Assembly: GCA_036558265.1 (NCBI GenBank)
Contig: DATBFY010000564.1
Coordinates: forward strand, 1 to 14,895
Source: RYN-433 sp036558265
Lineage (GTDB): Bacteria; Planctomycetota; Phycisphaerae; Tepidisphaerales; Tepidisphaeraceae
DNA length: 14,895 nucleotides
Direction: 5' to 3'
The notes beneath the pieces are model-generated. The model made no database searches, had not been told where the DNA came from, and saw only the letters and a program-made list of their open reading frames with translations. Position 1 is the stretch's first letter. The number at the start of each line of letters is the position of its first letter. The translations under genes were made by a program, and so were the position numbers. This document shows, piece by piece, positions 1 through 6,057 of this stretch.

Positions 1-65
1 GGTAGCGCCTTCCTGGACGAAACGGTTTTGCCGACGAGCCGACCGGCAGGTAGGCTTGGGCAGCC

Positions 66-368
66 ATGGATTCCGACGACTGCGCGAACATCGACGATCC
101 CGACGACGCCGCGTGGGTGGCGGCGGAGCGCCAGCGGGTCATCGAATATCTGGCGGATCAGGGTGTCGAGCACGCTGGCGTCTCAGCAGCGCCGCGGTGG
201 TTCGTTTCGCCCTACCTCGCCATATGGGCCGCCCGATCGCGGGCGAAGCCGGACTTCGTCGGATGGTGGGCGATTTCCGGCGACGTACCGACCGATTACA
301 TGACCTGCCGTGACGACGGAAAAAGGGACGGGAGCCTTATTCTTCCTCCGTGGGATTTAAGGTGGTAG
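66..368 (+). pseudogene. Truncated copy of the DUF4826-type gene
   Basis: The first 82 residues are nearly identical to the intact gene at 429-887, up to PTDYMTCR. The frame then enters a copy of the aaaaagggacgggagcc repeat and ends with an unrelated tail of about 18 residues (DDGKRDGSLILPP and a few more) at a TAG at 366-368. The C-terminal 70 residues of the family domain are missing, so I read this as a decayed or truncated duplicate and not as a working 100-residue protein. The upstream 65 bp are identical to those of the intact copy, so it could still be transcribed if that region carries the promoter. No clear Shine-Dalgarno precedes either ATG. Confidence 0.75.
318..346. repeat. Short palindromic repeat, copy 1 (at duplication break)
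   Basis: This is the family core gaaaaagggacgggagcc followed by a T-rich arm (ttattcttcc). The A-run/T-run arms flank a GACGGGAG loop. Here the right arm has one A interrupting the T-run. It begins within about 8 bp of the point where the two tandem copies of the DUF4826 gene stop matching, so it may have mediated or disrupted the duplication. Other copies are at 1009, 1771 and 1814. Confidence 0.85.
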
Positions 369-428
369 CGCCTTCCTGGACGAAACGGTTTTGCCGACGA
401 GCCGACCGGCAGGTAGGCTTGGGCAGCC

Positions 429-887
429 ATGGATTCCGACGACTGCGCGAAAATCGACGATCCCGACGACGCCGCGTGGGTGGCGGCGGAGCGCCAGCGG
501 GTCATCGAATATCTGGCGGATCAGGGCGTCGAGCACGCCGGCGTCTCAGCAGCGCCGCGGTGGTTCGTTTCGCCCTACCTCGCCATATGGGCCGCCCGAT
601 CGCGGACGAAGCCGGACTTCGTCGGATGGTGGGCGATATCCGGCGACGTGCCGACCGATTACATGACCTGCCGAGACCAGCACGACGTGGCCGACGTGCT
701 GATTGGGTTCGCGAAGCGATGGTCGGCAGCGGCGGAGCGCATGGCGGCGGGCGAGCAACCCGATGGATTCACGGTCGGCGACCCGCAAAGCGCGAAGGAA
801 CTGGCGCCGCTGCTGGCTAGCAGGGCGGCGCTCCTGCAAAGTTTTGGCGAGCGGATGAAGCGGGGTGAGCTTCTTGATGAGGATTAA
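429..887 (+). CDS. DUF4826 family protein, intact copy
   Basis: This is a 152-residue soluble protein with no signal peptide or membrane segment. Its first half carries the pattern I associate with the DUF4826 family: an N-terminal acidic stretch, then a helix with RQRVIEYLADQGVEHAGVS, then WFVSPYLAIWAARS and the most characteristic stretch, KPDFVGWWAISGDVPTDYM. The second half (about residues 83-152) is helical and charged. The function of the family is unknown; no catalytic residues can be named. The start at 429 is the only ATG before the conserved block and is shared with the truncated copy at 66. Upstream lies the duplicated 65-bp leader. Downstream, 16 bp after the stop, a long hairpin repeat begins and could act as a 3' stabilising or terminating structure. 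High confidence that it is a gene; moderate confidence in the family name. Confidence 0.85.
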   Translation: MDSDDCAKIDDPDDAAWVAAERQRVIEYLADQGVEHAGVSAAPRWFVSPYLAIWAARSRTKPDFVGWWAISGDVPTDYMTCRDQHDVADVLIGFAKRWSAAAERMAAGEQPDGFTVGDPQSAKELAPLLASRAALLQSFGERMKRGELLDED

Positions 888-903
888 GCCAGGACGGTGG
901 GAA

Positions 904-988
904 GAGAAAAGGGGACATCCAGATTATCCCTCGACTCGCCTTCCGGGCGCCGGGCTGGCTGGGGGATAATCTGAATGTCCCCTTTCTC
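904..988. repeat. Long imperfect hairpin repeat (REP-like)
   Basis: The left arm at 904-930 reads gagaaaaggggacatccaga then ttatccc. The right arm at 961-988 is its reverse complement with one mismatch (c/t) and one A fewer in the A-run. The arms are about 27 bp, separated by a GC-rich 30-bp loop. The structure sits immediately 3' of the DUF4826 gene and 20 bp before a copy of a different short repeat. Size and form resemble the paired inverted REP sequences moved by REP-associated tyrosine transposases, but no transposase is present here, so that origin is inference. It may also act as a transcription terminator for the upstream gene. Confidence 0.85.
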
Positions 989-1008
989 GGCCCTCGCGCA
1001 ACGGCGAC

Positions 1009-1038
1009 GAAAAAAGGGACGGGAGCCCTTTTTCTTCC
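1009..1038. repeat. Short palindromic repeat, copy 2
   Basis: The family core (gaaaaaagggacgggagccc) is followed by a T-run and cttcc. A-run and T-run arms can pair around the GACGGGAG loop. It lies 8 bp upstream of the -35 box of the blaI-like promoter, so it could insulate that promoter from upstream transcription. It is one of four copies in this window. Confidence 0.85.
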
Positions 1039-1046
1039 AATTCTCC

Positions 1047-1075
1047 TTGACGACACCTGTCGTCACGGCTATGTT
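1047..1075 (+). promoter_or_regulatory. Sigma-70-type promoter of the blaI-M56 operon
   Basis: A -35 box TTGACG (1047-1052) and a -10 box TATGTT (1070-1075) are separated by exactly 17 bp. They lie about 30-60 bp before the repressor start codon. The match is five of six at -35 and four of six at -10. Both boxes overlap the two palindromes described separately, the expected geometry for an autorepressed promoter. Seen by eye; the transcription start is not known. Confidence 0.65.
1048..1065. promoter_or_regulatory. Operator 1, perfect 18-bp palindrome over the -35 box
   Basis: TGACGACACCTGTCGTCA is a perfect inverted repeat with 8-bp arms and a 2-bp centre. It contains the ACA-NN-TGT core typical of BlaI/MecI/CopY-family operators. 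It covers the -35 box. The arms are identical to those of the second palindrome, 27 bp downstream centre to centre, so a BlaI-type dimer encoded by the next gene is the obvious ligand. Confidence 0.8.
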
Positions 1076-1092
1076 GACGACAACTGTCGTCA
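1075..1092. promoter_or_regulatory. Operator 2, perfect 18-bp palindrome after the -10 box
   Basis: TGACGACAACTGTCGTCA has the same 8-bp arms as operator 1 around a different 2-bp centre. It begins at the last base of the -10 box, covers the probable transcription start, and ends at the first base of the Shine-Dalgarno AGGAGG (1092-1097), which is 10 nt from the ATG at 1108. Bound repressor would therefore block promoter opening or escape. Confidence 0.8.
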
Positions 1093-1107
1093 GGAGGCCG
1101 CTCGCCC

Positions 1108-1518
1108 ATGCCCGCCCGTTCGCCGATCGCACCGGGGGAACTCCGGATCCTGCGGTACATCCAGGAGGCCGCCGCGCCCGTGACCGTGCGCCAGGTCGCC
1201 GACCACGTCGCCCAGACCCGCGGGCACGTGCGCACGACCGTCCTGAACGTGATGACGCGCCTGGTCCGCAAGGGATACCTCGTGCGGCGCAAGCGCGAGG
1301 GGGTGTACGAGTATTCGCCACGCCAGCCGGCCGGGCAGTTGTTTCGCGGCCTCGTGCGGGACTTCGTCGACAAGGCGCTGGGCGGCTCGCCGTCGCCGTT
1401 CGTGGCGTACCTGGCGGAGGACGCGGGGCGGCTGTCCACCGAGGATGTCGAGCAGCTCAAGCGGCTGGTCCGCGAGTTGGAGAAGGGCAGTCCGCCTCAC
1501 GACGAGGAGGCGCGATGA
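1108..1518 (+). CDS. BlaI/MecI/CopY-family transcriptional repressor
   Basis: This is a 136-residue protein of normal length for the Penicillinase_R family. Residues 10-70 form the winged helix: ELRILRYIQ helix, VTVRQVADHV, then the recognition helix around RGHVRTTVLNVMTRLVRKGYL and the wing RRKREGVYEYSP. The C-terminal third (about 75-128) is the helical dimerisation region. Family members bind ACA-NN-TGT palindromes as dimers and are released when a partner M56 membrane peptidase triggers their cleavage. The start has a strong AGGAGG 10 nt upstream. The gene overlaps the M56 gene by 4 bp (ATGA at 1515-1518), so translation is probably coupled. Two matching palindromes sit in its promoter, indicating autoregulation. 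The partner lacks a penicillin-binding sensor, so the inducer is probably not a beta-lactam; that is inference, and I give no gene symbol. Confidence 0.93.
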   Translation: MPARSPIAPGELRILRYIQEAAAPVTVRQVADHVAQTRGHVRTTVLNVMTRLVRKGYLVRRKREGVYEYSPRQPAGQLFRGLVRDFVDKALGGSPSPFVAYLAEDAGRLSTEDVEQLKRLVRELEKGSPPHDEEAR

Positions 1519-3485
1519 TCTCTGCCGTGACCCTCGGGCTCGATTCCGCCGCCTCGGCATGGCTGGCCGCCATGACCGGCGCCTGCTGGCAGGGCGGTGC
1601 GGCGCTGTTGGCGGTCTGGACCCTCTGTCGGACCTGGCGATCGATGCCGCCCCGGGCCCGCTGCTGGTTGTGGCGACTGGCGTTCGCGAAGATGCTTCTC
1701 TCCCTGGCCTGGACCACGCCGCTGCGCCTGCCGCTGCTGCCGGCCGCGCCTGACGCGACGCCGGCGGAGTGGAAAAAGGGACGGGAGCCTTTTTTCGTCC
1801 CCATTGAGGGATCGAAAAAGGGACGGGAGCCTTTTTCTGTCCCGGGCGATCCGGTCGTGTTCGTGCCCGCGTTCGATTGGTACCGCGCGGCGGCGGACGC
1901 GCTCATGGTCGCGTGGAGCCTCGGCGCGGCATGGTTTGGCCTGAGCCTTGCGCGCCGCTGGCACGCCGCGGCGCGATTGCGCCGCACCACGCGGCCCATC
2001 GAAGACCCCGCGGTGATTCGCGCGGCCGATGAGCTATCCCGCCGCATCGGCCTGCGGCGACCGCCGGCGCTGCGCGTCGCCGATGCGCTCGCCGGCCCGG
2101 TGCTGGTCGGCGCGTGGCGGCCGGCCATCCTCTTGCCGCCCGCGTTGCTTGAGGCCGACCCTGGCGAGATACGCGCGGTGCTGGCGCACGAGTTGGCGCA
2201 CGCGCGGCGGCGGGATCTTGCCTGGAACGGGCTCGCCGCCGCCGTCGACGTGCTCTTCTTCTTCCACCCGTTGGTATGGCTGGCGCGGCGGGATTACCGC
2301 CTGGCCCAGGAGATGGCGTGCGACGAGCAGGCGATCGCGATATCGCGGTCTCCCGCCGCCGTTTACGCCGGGGCCCTGGTGGCCGTCGCCGCGCGCGGCG
2401 GCCGATGCGGCGCCGCAGCCGTGCCCATCCTGGCGGCGGGCGTGGTCGAATCGTTCAAATCCCTTCAACGGAGGATCCTGGCGATGACAAGCACGACGAA
2501 TCGCTCACAATGGTCGCGGGGACGCTGGGCCGTCACGGGCGCGCTGCTGGCGCTGGCCGCCCTGGTCGCGCTGCCGCCCTGGCGCGTGGTGGCCCAGGAC
2601 AAGCCGGGCGCGGCCGCGCCGGCGCCCGGGGCAAAGGGGGCGTATCCCGGCGGCGATACCGCGAACAACCCGTTCGACCGAGGCGAGCGGGGTGAGCGTG
2701 GCGGCGGCGAGCGTGGCGGGCCCAGGGCTGCCGCCCCCGAGCAATACCTCGGCCACCTCACCGCCGACCGGGTGCGACTCCAACCCGGCGTGGACGGCAT
2801 CATCGAAAAGGTCAGCGTGAAGAGCGGCGATCGCGCCCGGAAGGGGCAGGTCGTCATCGCGCTGGACGGCGCCCGCGCCCGCGCCATGCTCGCGCAGGCC
2901 GAGGCCAAGGCCCAACTGGCCCAGGCCCAGATGAGCCGGGTCAAGGACCTGGCCCGCCAGGCGACGATCTCGCAGCAGGAGGTGGAGCAGAGCGTCGCGA
3001 ACCTCGATATCGCCCATGCCGAGCTGATGGCCCGCAAGCAGGACCTGGAGGAGACGATCGTCCGCGCCCCGTTCGACGGCGTCGCGCAGATCACCGCCCG
3101 CGAAGGGCAGCGCGTCACCCGCGGCGAACCGCTGGGCGAACTGGTCGAGGTCGACGCGCTTCGCGTCGAGTTCTCGGTGCCGGAGGTGCGCGTTGCCGGC
3201 CTCAAGATCGGTCAGCCGGTGTCGGTGCGGGTGGGCGCCTATCCCGACCGCGCGTATGACGGCCAGATCTCGAACATCGCCCCGGTCGTGGATGCCGGCA
3301 CCGGCACCATCCGCGTGGACGCGCGGCTCACGGGGAAGATCGAGGGCCTGCGCCCGGGGATGTCGGCGCGGGTGTCGCCCGCGGCGGCGCAGCCGGACGG
3401 CGCGGCGATACCCTCGGGCGCGCCTGGGGCTGCTGGGGTTGATCCAGCGGCGGTACCGGCGAGGTCGCGCTCCCAGGTGGATTAG
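1515..3485 (+). CDS. M56 (BlaR1-like) metallopeptidase fused to an HlyD/RND adaptor domain
   Basis: This 656-residue inner-membrane protein starts at the ATG overlapping the repressor stop, with AGGAGG 4 nt upstream of the gap. Hydrophobic segments lie near residues 20-38, 50-75 and 128-146. The M56 zinc-protease domain follows, with HELAH at 225-229 (zinc His225 and His229, catalytic Glu226) and EMACDE at 266-271, probably supplying the third ligand. A last membrane segment at about 338-358 leads out of the cytoplasm. A Gly/Pro/Arg-rich linker (361-408) then leads into an HlyD-type module: lipoyl-like half at 414-455, an Ala/Gln-rich helical hairpin at 455-513, the second lipoyl half (VRAPFDGVAQITAREGQ), and a beta-barrel to about 620. 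BlaR1 carries a penicillin-binding sensor at this end; here it is replaced by an adaptor fold. Residues 86-110 contain two in-frame copies of a DNA repeat (KKGREPFF and KKGREPFS). No RND pump gene is adjacent. The likely role is to sense an envelope signal and cleave the neighbouring BlaI-like repressor; this is inferred. Confidence 0.9.
   Translation: MISAVTLGLDSAASAWLAAMTGACWQGGAALLAVWTLCRTWRSMPPRARCWLWRLAFAKMLLSLAWTTPLRLPLLPAAPDATPAEWKKGREPFFVPIEGSKKGREPFSVPGDPVVFVPAFDWYRAAADALMVAWSLGAAWFGLSLARRWHAAARLRRTTRPIEDPAVIRAADELSRRIGLRRPPALRVADALAGPVLVGAWRPAILLPPALLEADPGEIRAVLAHELAHARRRDLAWNGLAAAVDVLFFFHPLVWLARRDYRLAQEMACDEQAIAISRSPAAVYAGALVAVAARGGRCGAAAVPILAAGVVESFKSLQRRILAMTSTTNRSQWSRGRWAVTGALLALAALVALPPWRVVAQDKPGAAAPAPGAKGAYPGGDTANNPFDRGERGERGGGERGGPRAAAPEQYLGHLTADRVRLQPGVDGIIEKVSVKSGDRARKGQVVIALDGARARAMLAQAEAKAQLAQAQMSRVKDLARQATISQQEVEQSVANLDIAHAELMARKQDLEETIVRAPFDGVAQITAREGQRVTRGEPLGELVEVDALRVEFSVPEVRVAGLKIGQPVSVRVGAYPDRAYDGQISNIAPVVDAGTGTIRVDARLTGKIEGLRPGMSARVSPAAAQPDGAAIPSGAPGAAGVDPAAVPARSRSQVD
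1771..1801. repeat. Short palindromic repeat, copy 3 (inside M56 gene)
   Basis: The family core ggaaaaagggacgggagcc is followed by tttttt and cgtccc. AAAAAGG pairs with CCTTTTT around GACGGGAG. Alternatively GGGACG pairs perfectly with CGTCCC, so two mutually exclusive hairpins are possible. It is read in frame as KKGREPFF in the M56-HlyD protein, between the second and third hydrophobic segments. Confidence 0.9.
1814..1843. repeat. Short palindromic repeat, copy 4 (inside M56 gene)
   Basis: The family core gaaaaagggacgggagcc is followed by tttttctgtccc. The A-runs of copies 3 and 4 are 42 bp apart, exactly 14 codons, so this copy is read in the same frame (KKGREPFS). GGGAC and GTCCC arms are also present. 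Both copies keep the host reading frame open. Confidence 0.9.
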
Positions 3486-5616
3486 CCAGCGCTCGCAGCT
3501 CGTCCTGCGCCAGCAAAAACTCCCGCCGCTTAACCAGGTGCGTCTTGAGCAACTCGATGTTCTGCGCCAGGTTCGCCTCGCCGGCGTTGGCGTTGCCCCA
3601 GTTGGACTTGGCCCGCAGCTTCACGTCCTCGGAAAGGCGCTGCGCCAGGTCGTCCATCAGCGGGAAGTAGATCTCCTTGGTGTAAACCGTATCGAGGATC
3701 TCCTTCACGCGGGTCAGGAAGACCTTGCGGAACTGCGGGTTGGCCAGCAGCGGCCTTGAGAAGTACCCGCCCCGCCGCCACCACATCACGTTGCCGCCGC
3801 CGAAGAACCCGCCGCGCCCGCCGCCGGGCGCCACGTCGCCCTCCATGCCGTAGGTCAGCGGCATGTCGGTGAAGACCTCGCCGGGCATGATCCCGTCGTG
3901 GTAGCCCCAGGTCTTGTCCTGGTCCCAGGGGTACATCGTCCACTTCTTCGTGCCGTGCGTGTCGTGGTACGTGAAATAGTTGTTGAAGTACCCGTCCCAG
4001 TGCGACAGCACCATGTTCACGGCGAAGTACGTCGCCACCTGGTTGACGTCGAAATTGTCCTTGATCACCTGCCACTGCGCGTCGCCGCTGGTCTGCTGGA
4101 GCTTCTCGACGACATCGACCAGGTCCTCGTGGCCGCCGCTGTGGACGTTGGTGCGCTTCTCGTGCGTCCCTTCCAGGCCGTTGCCGTACCAGATGATCTT
4201 GTAGAGGTTGCCGTCATCGCGCAGCTTGTTGCGGCGGATGAAGGACTTGTTGGGGTTCTCGAGCATCAGGTGGTAGCCGACCATCCGCCCGTCCACCCAC
4301 AGCCGCATGAACTGCGCCTGCGCCGCCCCGTTGCCCGCCCGGTGGTAGACGTCGTACGCCAGGTACTCCGCGAGCAGGAACCGCTCGTTGCCCTCGAAGA
4401 TGACGCTGGCGACGCTCATCCCGTTGAGCGTCTGATCCTTGTGGAAGTGGACCTTGTACCCGCGGTCGTTGTCGCGGGGGATGACGTTGACGTGGTCGAA
4501 CACCGTCGTCTTGCCGCTGGTGGGATCGACGTAGATGAACGCCGACGAGCCACGGGGTGGAAGCGGCTGCTGCGGCGCCCCCCGCGAACGACCGCTCAAT
4601 CCATCCCCGCCCGCTGCTCCGCCGCCAAAGAGGGCGCGAAAGCCCGTCAGCCGGGGCTGACCGGGCGCGGGCTGGGCGTTGCGCACGTGTAAAATGAGGC
4701 CGAATGGGATCTTGGCCGCCTCCCACTTGGTGTGAACGTAGGCGGAGAAAGTGGGGCAGAGGTCATTCTCAGCCGGCGAGAATCGTACGGCCCCGTCGCG
4801 ATTGGTGGCCTTGATGCGGTAGCGGACGAGGGCTGTGGCCTTCTGGGCAGGGATGTCGGCGGCAAAGCGGCCGGTGGCGGGGTCCTCGGTCATCTCGACC
4901 GGCGTTTCCGGGCCCTCCATCCCCTTGGCGAGCGTGCGATAAAGCAGCGTGACGTCCTTGAGCGTGTCCTTGTTCTTGATCTCCGCCTGGACGTGCAATA
5001 ACTGATCCGGCGCGGGGTCGGTGGGCGAGAGCGTGACGTTTCCCACGGCCGGAGGCAGCGTCGCCGAGTAAACACTGTTCGCCTTCTCCGGGGTGCCGGC
5101 GGGCTTGGGCGCATCGGCGGGCAGGGGCGAAGCGGCCCAGTTGTCGGGGCTGTCACCCGGCGCCAGCGGGCAGATTCGTTCCAGCGACGCCGACGCCCCG
5201 TCCGCGCTCACCGGCCAGGGGGCGCGATCCTTGTACTGGGCCATGTCCACGCGCTTGCCTTGGGCATCGAGCAGCTCGATCTTCGCCCCGCCCCGGCTCA
5301 TGCCCCGGGGGAAGGGCCCGAGCGCCGGGACGCGGTAGTACTCGCGAAACCGCGCCGGGTTCCGCGCCACCACGACATATCCACCGGCATCGATGCTCGT
5401 CCCCTTGGGAAACGTGAACGCCATCCCCTTCACCAGCGACCACCCGCCCAGATCCGCCGGCTGGTTCGCGGTGTTGTGCAGCTCGATCCACTGGAGGTCA
5501 TAGAGGTCTTCGGGGGAGTGATAGAAGATCTCATTGATCACCACCGCCCCCCTGACCCGTCCGCCAAGAATTAGACAGAAAATCGCCAGCAGAGTTGCGA
5601 ACCGCAAGGGGGTCAT
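3328..5616 (-). CDS. Secreted lamin-tail domain / CotH kinase-family protein
   Basis: This is a 762-residue exported protein. I chose the start at 5616 over an upstream in-frame start (5676) because it has AGGAG 6 nt upstream and begins a signal peptide (residues 1-23, MTPLRF, hydrophobic core, cleavage near RGA). Residues about 24-130 form a lamin-tail domain (VVINEIFYHS, WIELHNTANQPADLGGW, AGGYVVVA). A beta-rich spacer (190-280) follows, then the CotH domain from about 305: LRLW-like FMRLWVDGRMVGYHLMLEN at 436-454, NNYFTYHDT and the acidic MYPWDQDKTWG at 561-571, which matches the catalytic/metal-binding region of CotH kinases. A Gly-rich insertion (about 315-355) and a Pro/Arg-rich C-tail flank the domain. 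CotH proteins are atypical kinases that phosphorylate secreted proteins in spore formers; the role in this organism is unknown. The last 158 bp overlap the convergent M56-HlyD gene. Confidence 0.9.
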   Translation of the reverse strand: MTPLRFATLLAIFCLILGGRVRGAVVINEIFYHSPEDLYDLQWIELHNTANQPADLGGWSLVKGMAFTFPKGTSIDAGGYVVVARNPARFREYYRVPALGPFPRGMSRGGAKIELLDAQGKRVDMAQYKDRAPWPVSADGASASLERICPLAPGDSPDNWAASPLPADAPKPAGTPEKANSVYSATLPPAVGNVTLSPTDPAPDQLLHVQAEIKNKDTLKDVTLLYRTLAKGMEGPETPVEMTEDPATGRFAADIPAQKATALVRYRIKATNRDGAVRFSPAENDLCPTFSAYVHTKWEAAKIPFGLILHVRNAQPAPGQPRLTGFRALFGGGAAGGDGLSGRSRGAPQQPLPPRGSSAFIYVDPTSGKTTVFDHVNVIPRDNDRGYKVHFHKDQTLNGMSVASVIFEGNERFLLAEYLAYDVYHRAGNGAAQAQFMRLWVDGRMVGYHLMLENPNKSFIRRNKLRDDGNLYKIIWYGNGLEGTHEKRTNVHSGGHEDLVDVVEKLQQTSGDAQWQVIKDNFDVNQVATYFAVNMVLSHWDGYFNNYFTYHDTHGTKKWTMYPWDQDKTWGYHDGIMPGEVFTDMPLTYGMEGDVAPGGGRGGFFGGGNVMWWRRGGYFSRPLLANPQFRKVFLTRVKEILDTVYTKEIYFPLMDDLAQRLSEDVKLRAKSNWGNANAGEANLAQNIELLKTHLVKRREFLLAQDELRALANPPGSATSPVPPLDQPQQPQARPRVSPRRPAAPPRATPAPTSPGAGPRSSP

Positions 5617-5783
5617 GAAGAGCTCCTGGCCTGTTTCGTTTTGGCGCGCGGGATCGTCCGCACGCGCCAGACGCACCGAAGGTTAGACGATTGAAGGCTC
5701 CGACCTACAACAATAACCGCCGCCGGGTGCGCCGGGCGGACAGGGCTTTTTCTCGGTGGCGATGCGCGGAATCTTACCTCTTT

Positions 5784-5852
5784 AGACGGCTTGCCTGAGG
5801 GCTCATGCAATCCAGGTCCGGTAAGAGACTGGCCCGATAAGATCGGCCGTCT
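5784..5852. other. Candidate structured element with four-way-junction fold
   Basis: A perfect 7-bp outer stem, AGACGGC (5784-5790) with GCCGTCT (5846-5852), encloses three adjoining hairpins. The first, 5791-5810, has TTGC/GCAA plus TGA/TCA around GGGC. The second, 5812-5832, has CCAG(G)TC/GACTGG with one bulged G. The third, 5835-5845, has CGAT/ATCG around AAG. Junction linkers are 0-2 nt. It is not a tRNA: there is no T-loop sequence and the arm sizes do not fit. It could be a structured leader of the cotH-like gene (minus strand, about 170 nt before its ATG) or of flgM (plus strand). It could also be chance in GC-rich DNA. Confidence 0.3.
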
Positions 5853-5936
5853 CAATATCCCGTCCAAGGGTCGGCTGTTAATTTGGGTATTATGAGTTGA
5901 ATAGATAGGATGAGATTCGAGCAAAAGGAGCCCGGT

Positions 5937-5954
5937 GCGCGAAATATTTTGCGC
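5937..5954. repeat. AT-centred near-palindrome upstream of flgM
   Basis: GCGCGAAATATTTTGCGC is an 18-bp inverted repeat with a single symmetric mismatch pair and an AAATATTT centre. It lies about 220 bp upstream of flgM in the AT-richer part of the intergenic region. It could be a regulator binding site; no candidate protein can be named. Confidence 0.4.
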
Positions 5955-6029
5955 GACGGTTCATCGGTTAGGACTTAAGTCATGATGGATAAATGGTTTG
6001 AGATGTTCTGCCGGGACTGCCCGAACCCT

Positions 6030-6057
6030 CAAGATTTGCCGGAGAGCGCTCCGATAG
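6030..6057 (+). promoter_or_regulatory. Weak sigma-28-like promoter before flgM
   Basis: CAAGATTT (6030-6037), 12 nt, TCCGATAG (6050-6057) resembles the flagellar sigma-28 consensus TAAAGTTT-N11-GCCGATAA: five of eight, spacing one longer, six of eight. It lies about 115 bp before the flgM start. A FliA-dependent promoter would make sense because FlgM is the FliA inhibitor, but the match is imperfect and by eye only. Confidence 0.25.

Larger units (their letters stand above)
1..673. repeat. Tandem duplication, 363-bp period
   Basis: Positions 1-310 are repeated at 364-673 with only six substitutions, found by direct comparison. Each copy holds about 65 bp of upstream DNA and the first 82 codons of a DUF4826-type gene. 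Four of the six differences are synonymous, and two change residues (Asn/Lys and Ala/Thr). The match stops abruptly at 310/311, where copy 1 runs into a short palindromic repeat. The left end of the duplication may lie outside the window, since position 1 is already inside it. Confidence 0.95.

Noticed and set aside
1..1100. CRISPR array from the recurring short repeats
   Set aside because: Copies are at irregular distances (318, 1009, 1771, 1814), are palindromic with T-runs, have no uniform spacers, and no cas genes are present.
975..1514. In-frame upstream extension of the M56-HlyD gene (180 extra codons)
   Set aside because: The extension begins inside the 904-988 hairpin repeat, runs through the short repeat and promoter, and overlaps the whole repressor gene. 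The ATG at 1515 has AGGAGG and the usual 4-bp overlap with the repressor stop.
1108..3485. Beta-lactam resistance regulator (blaI-blaR1) in the strict sense
   Set aside because: There is no penicillin-binding sensor domain and no beta-lactamase gene in the window, so the names blaI/blaR1 would overstate the evidence.
3898..4692. 264-codon plus-strand frame inside the cotH-like gene
   Set aside because: It is Val/Arg/His-rich and antisense to the conserved CotH domain: a shadow of strong third-position GC bias.
5784..5852. tRNA gene
   Set aside because: The fold has four stems, but there is no T-loop consensus, the third hairpin has a 3-nt loop and there is no 3' acceptor context.
5613..5924. 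103-codon minus-strand frame upstream of the cotH-like gene
   Set aside because: It covers the leader, hairpins and Shine-Dalgarno of the cotH-like gene and looks like random open sequence in GC-rich DNA.
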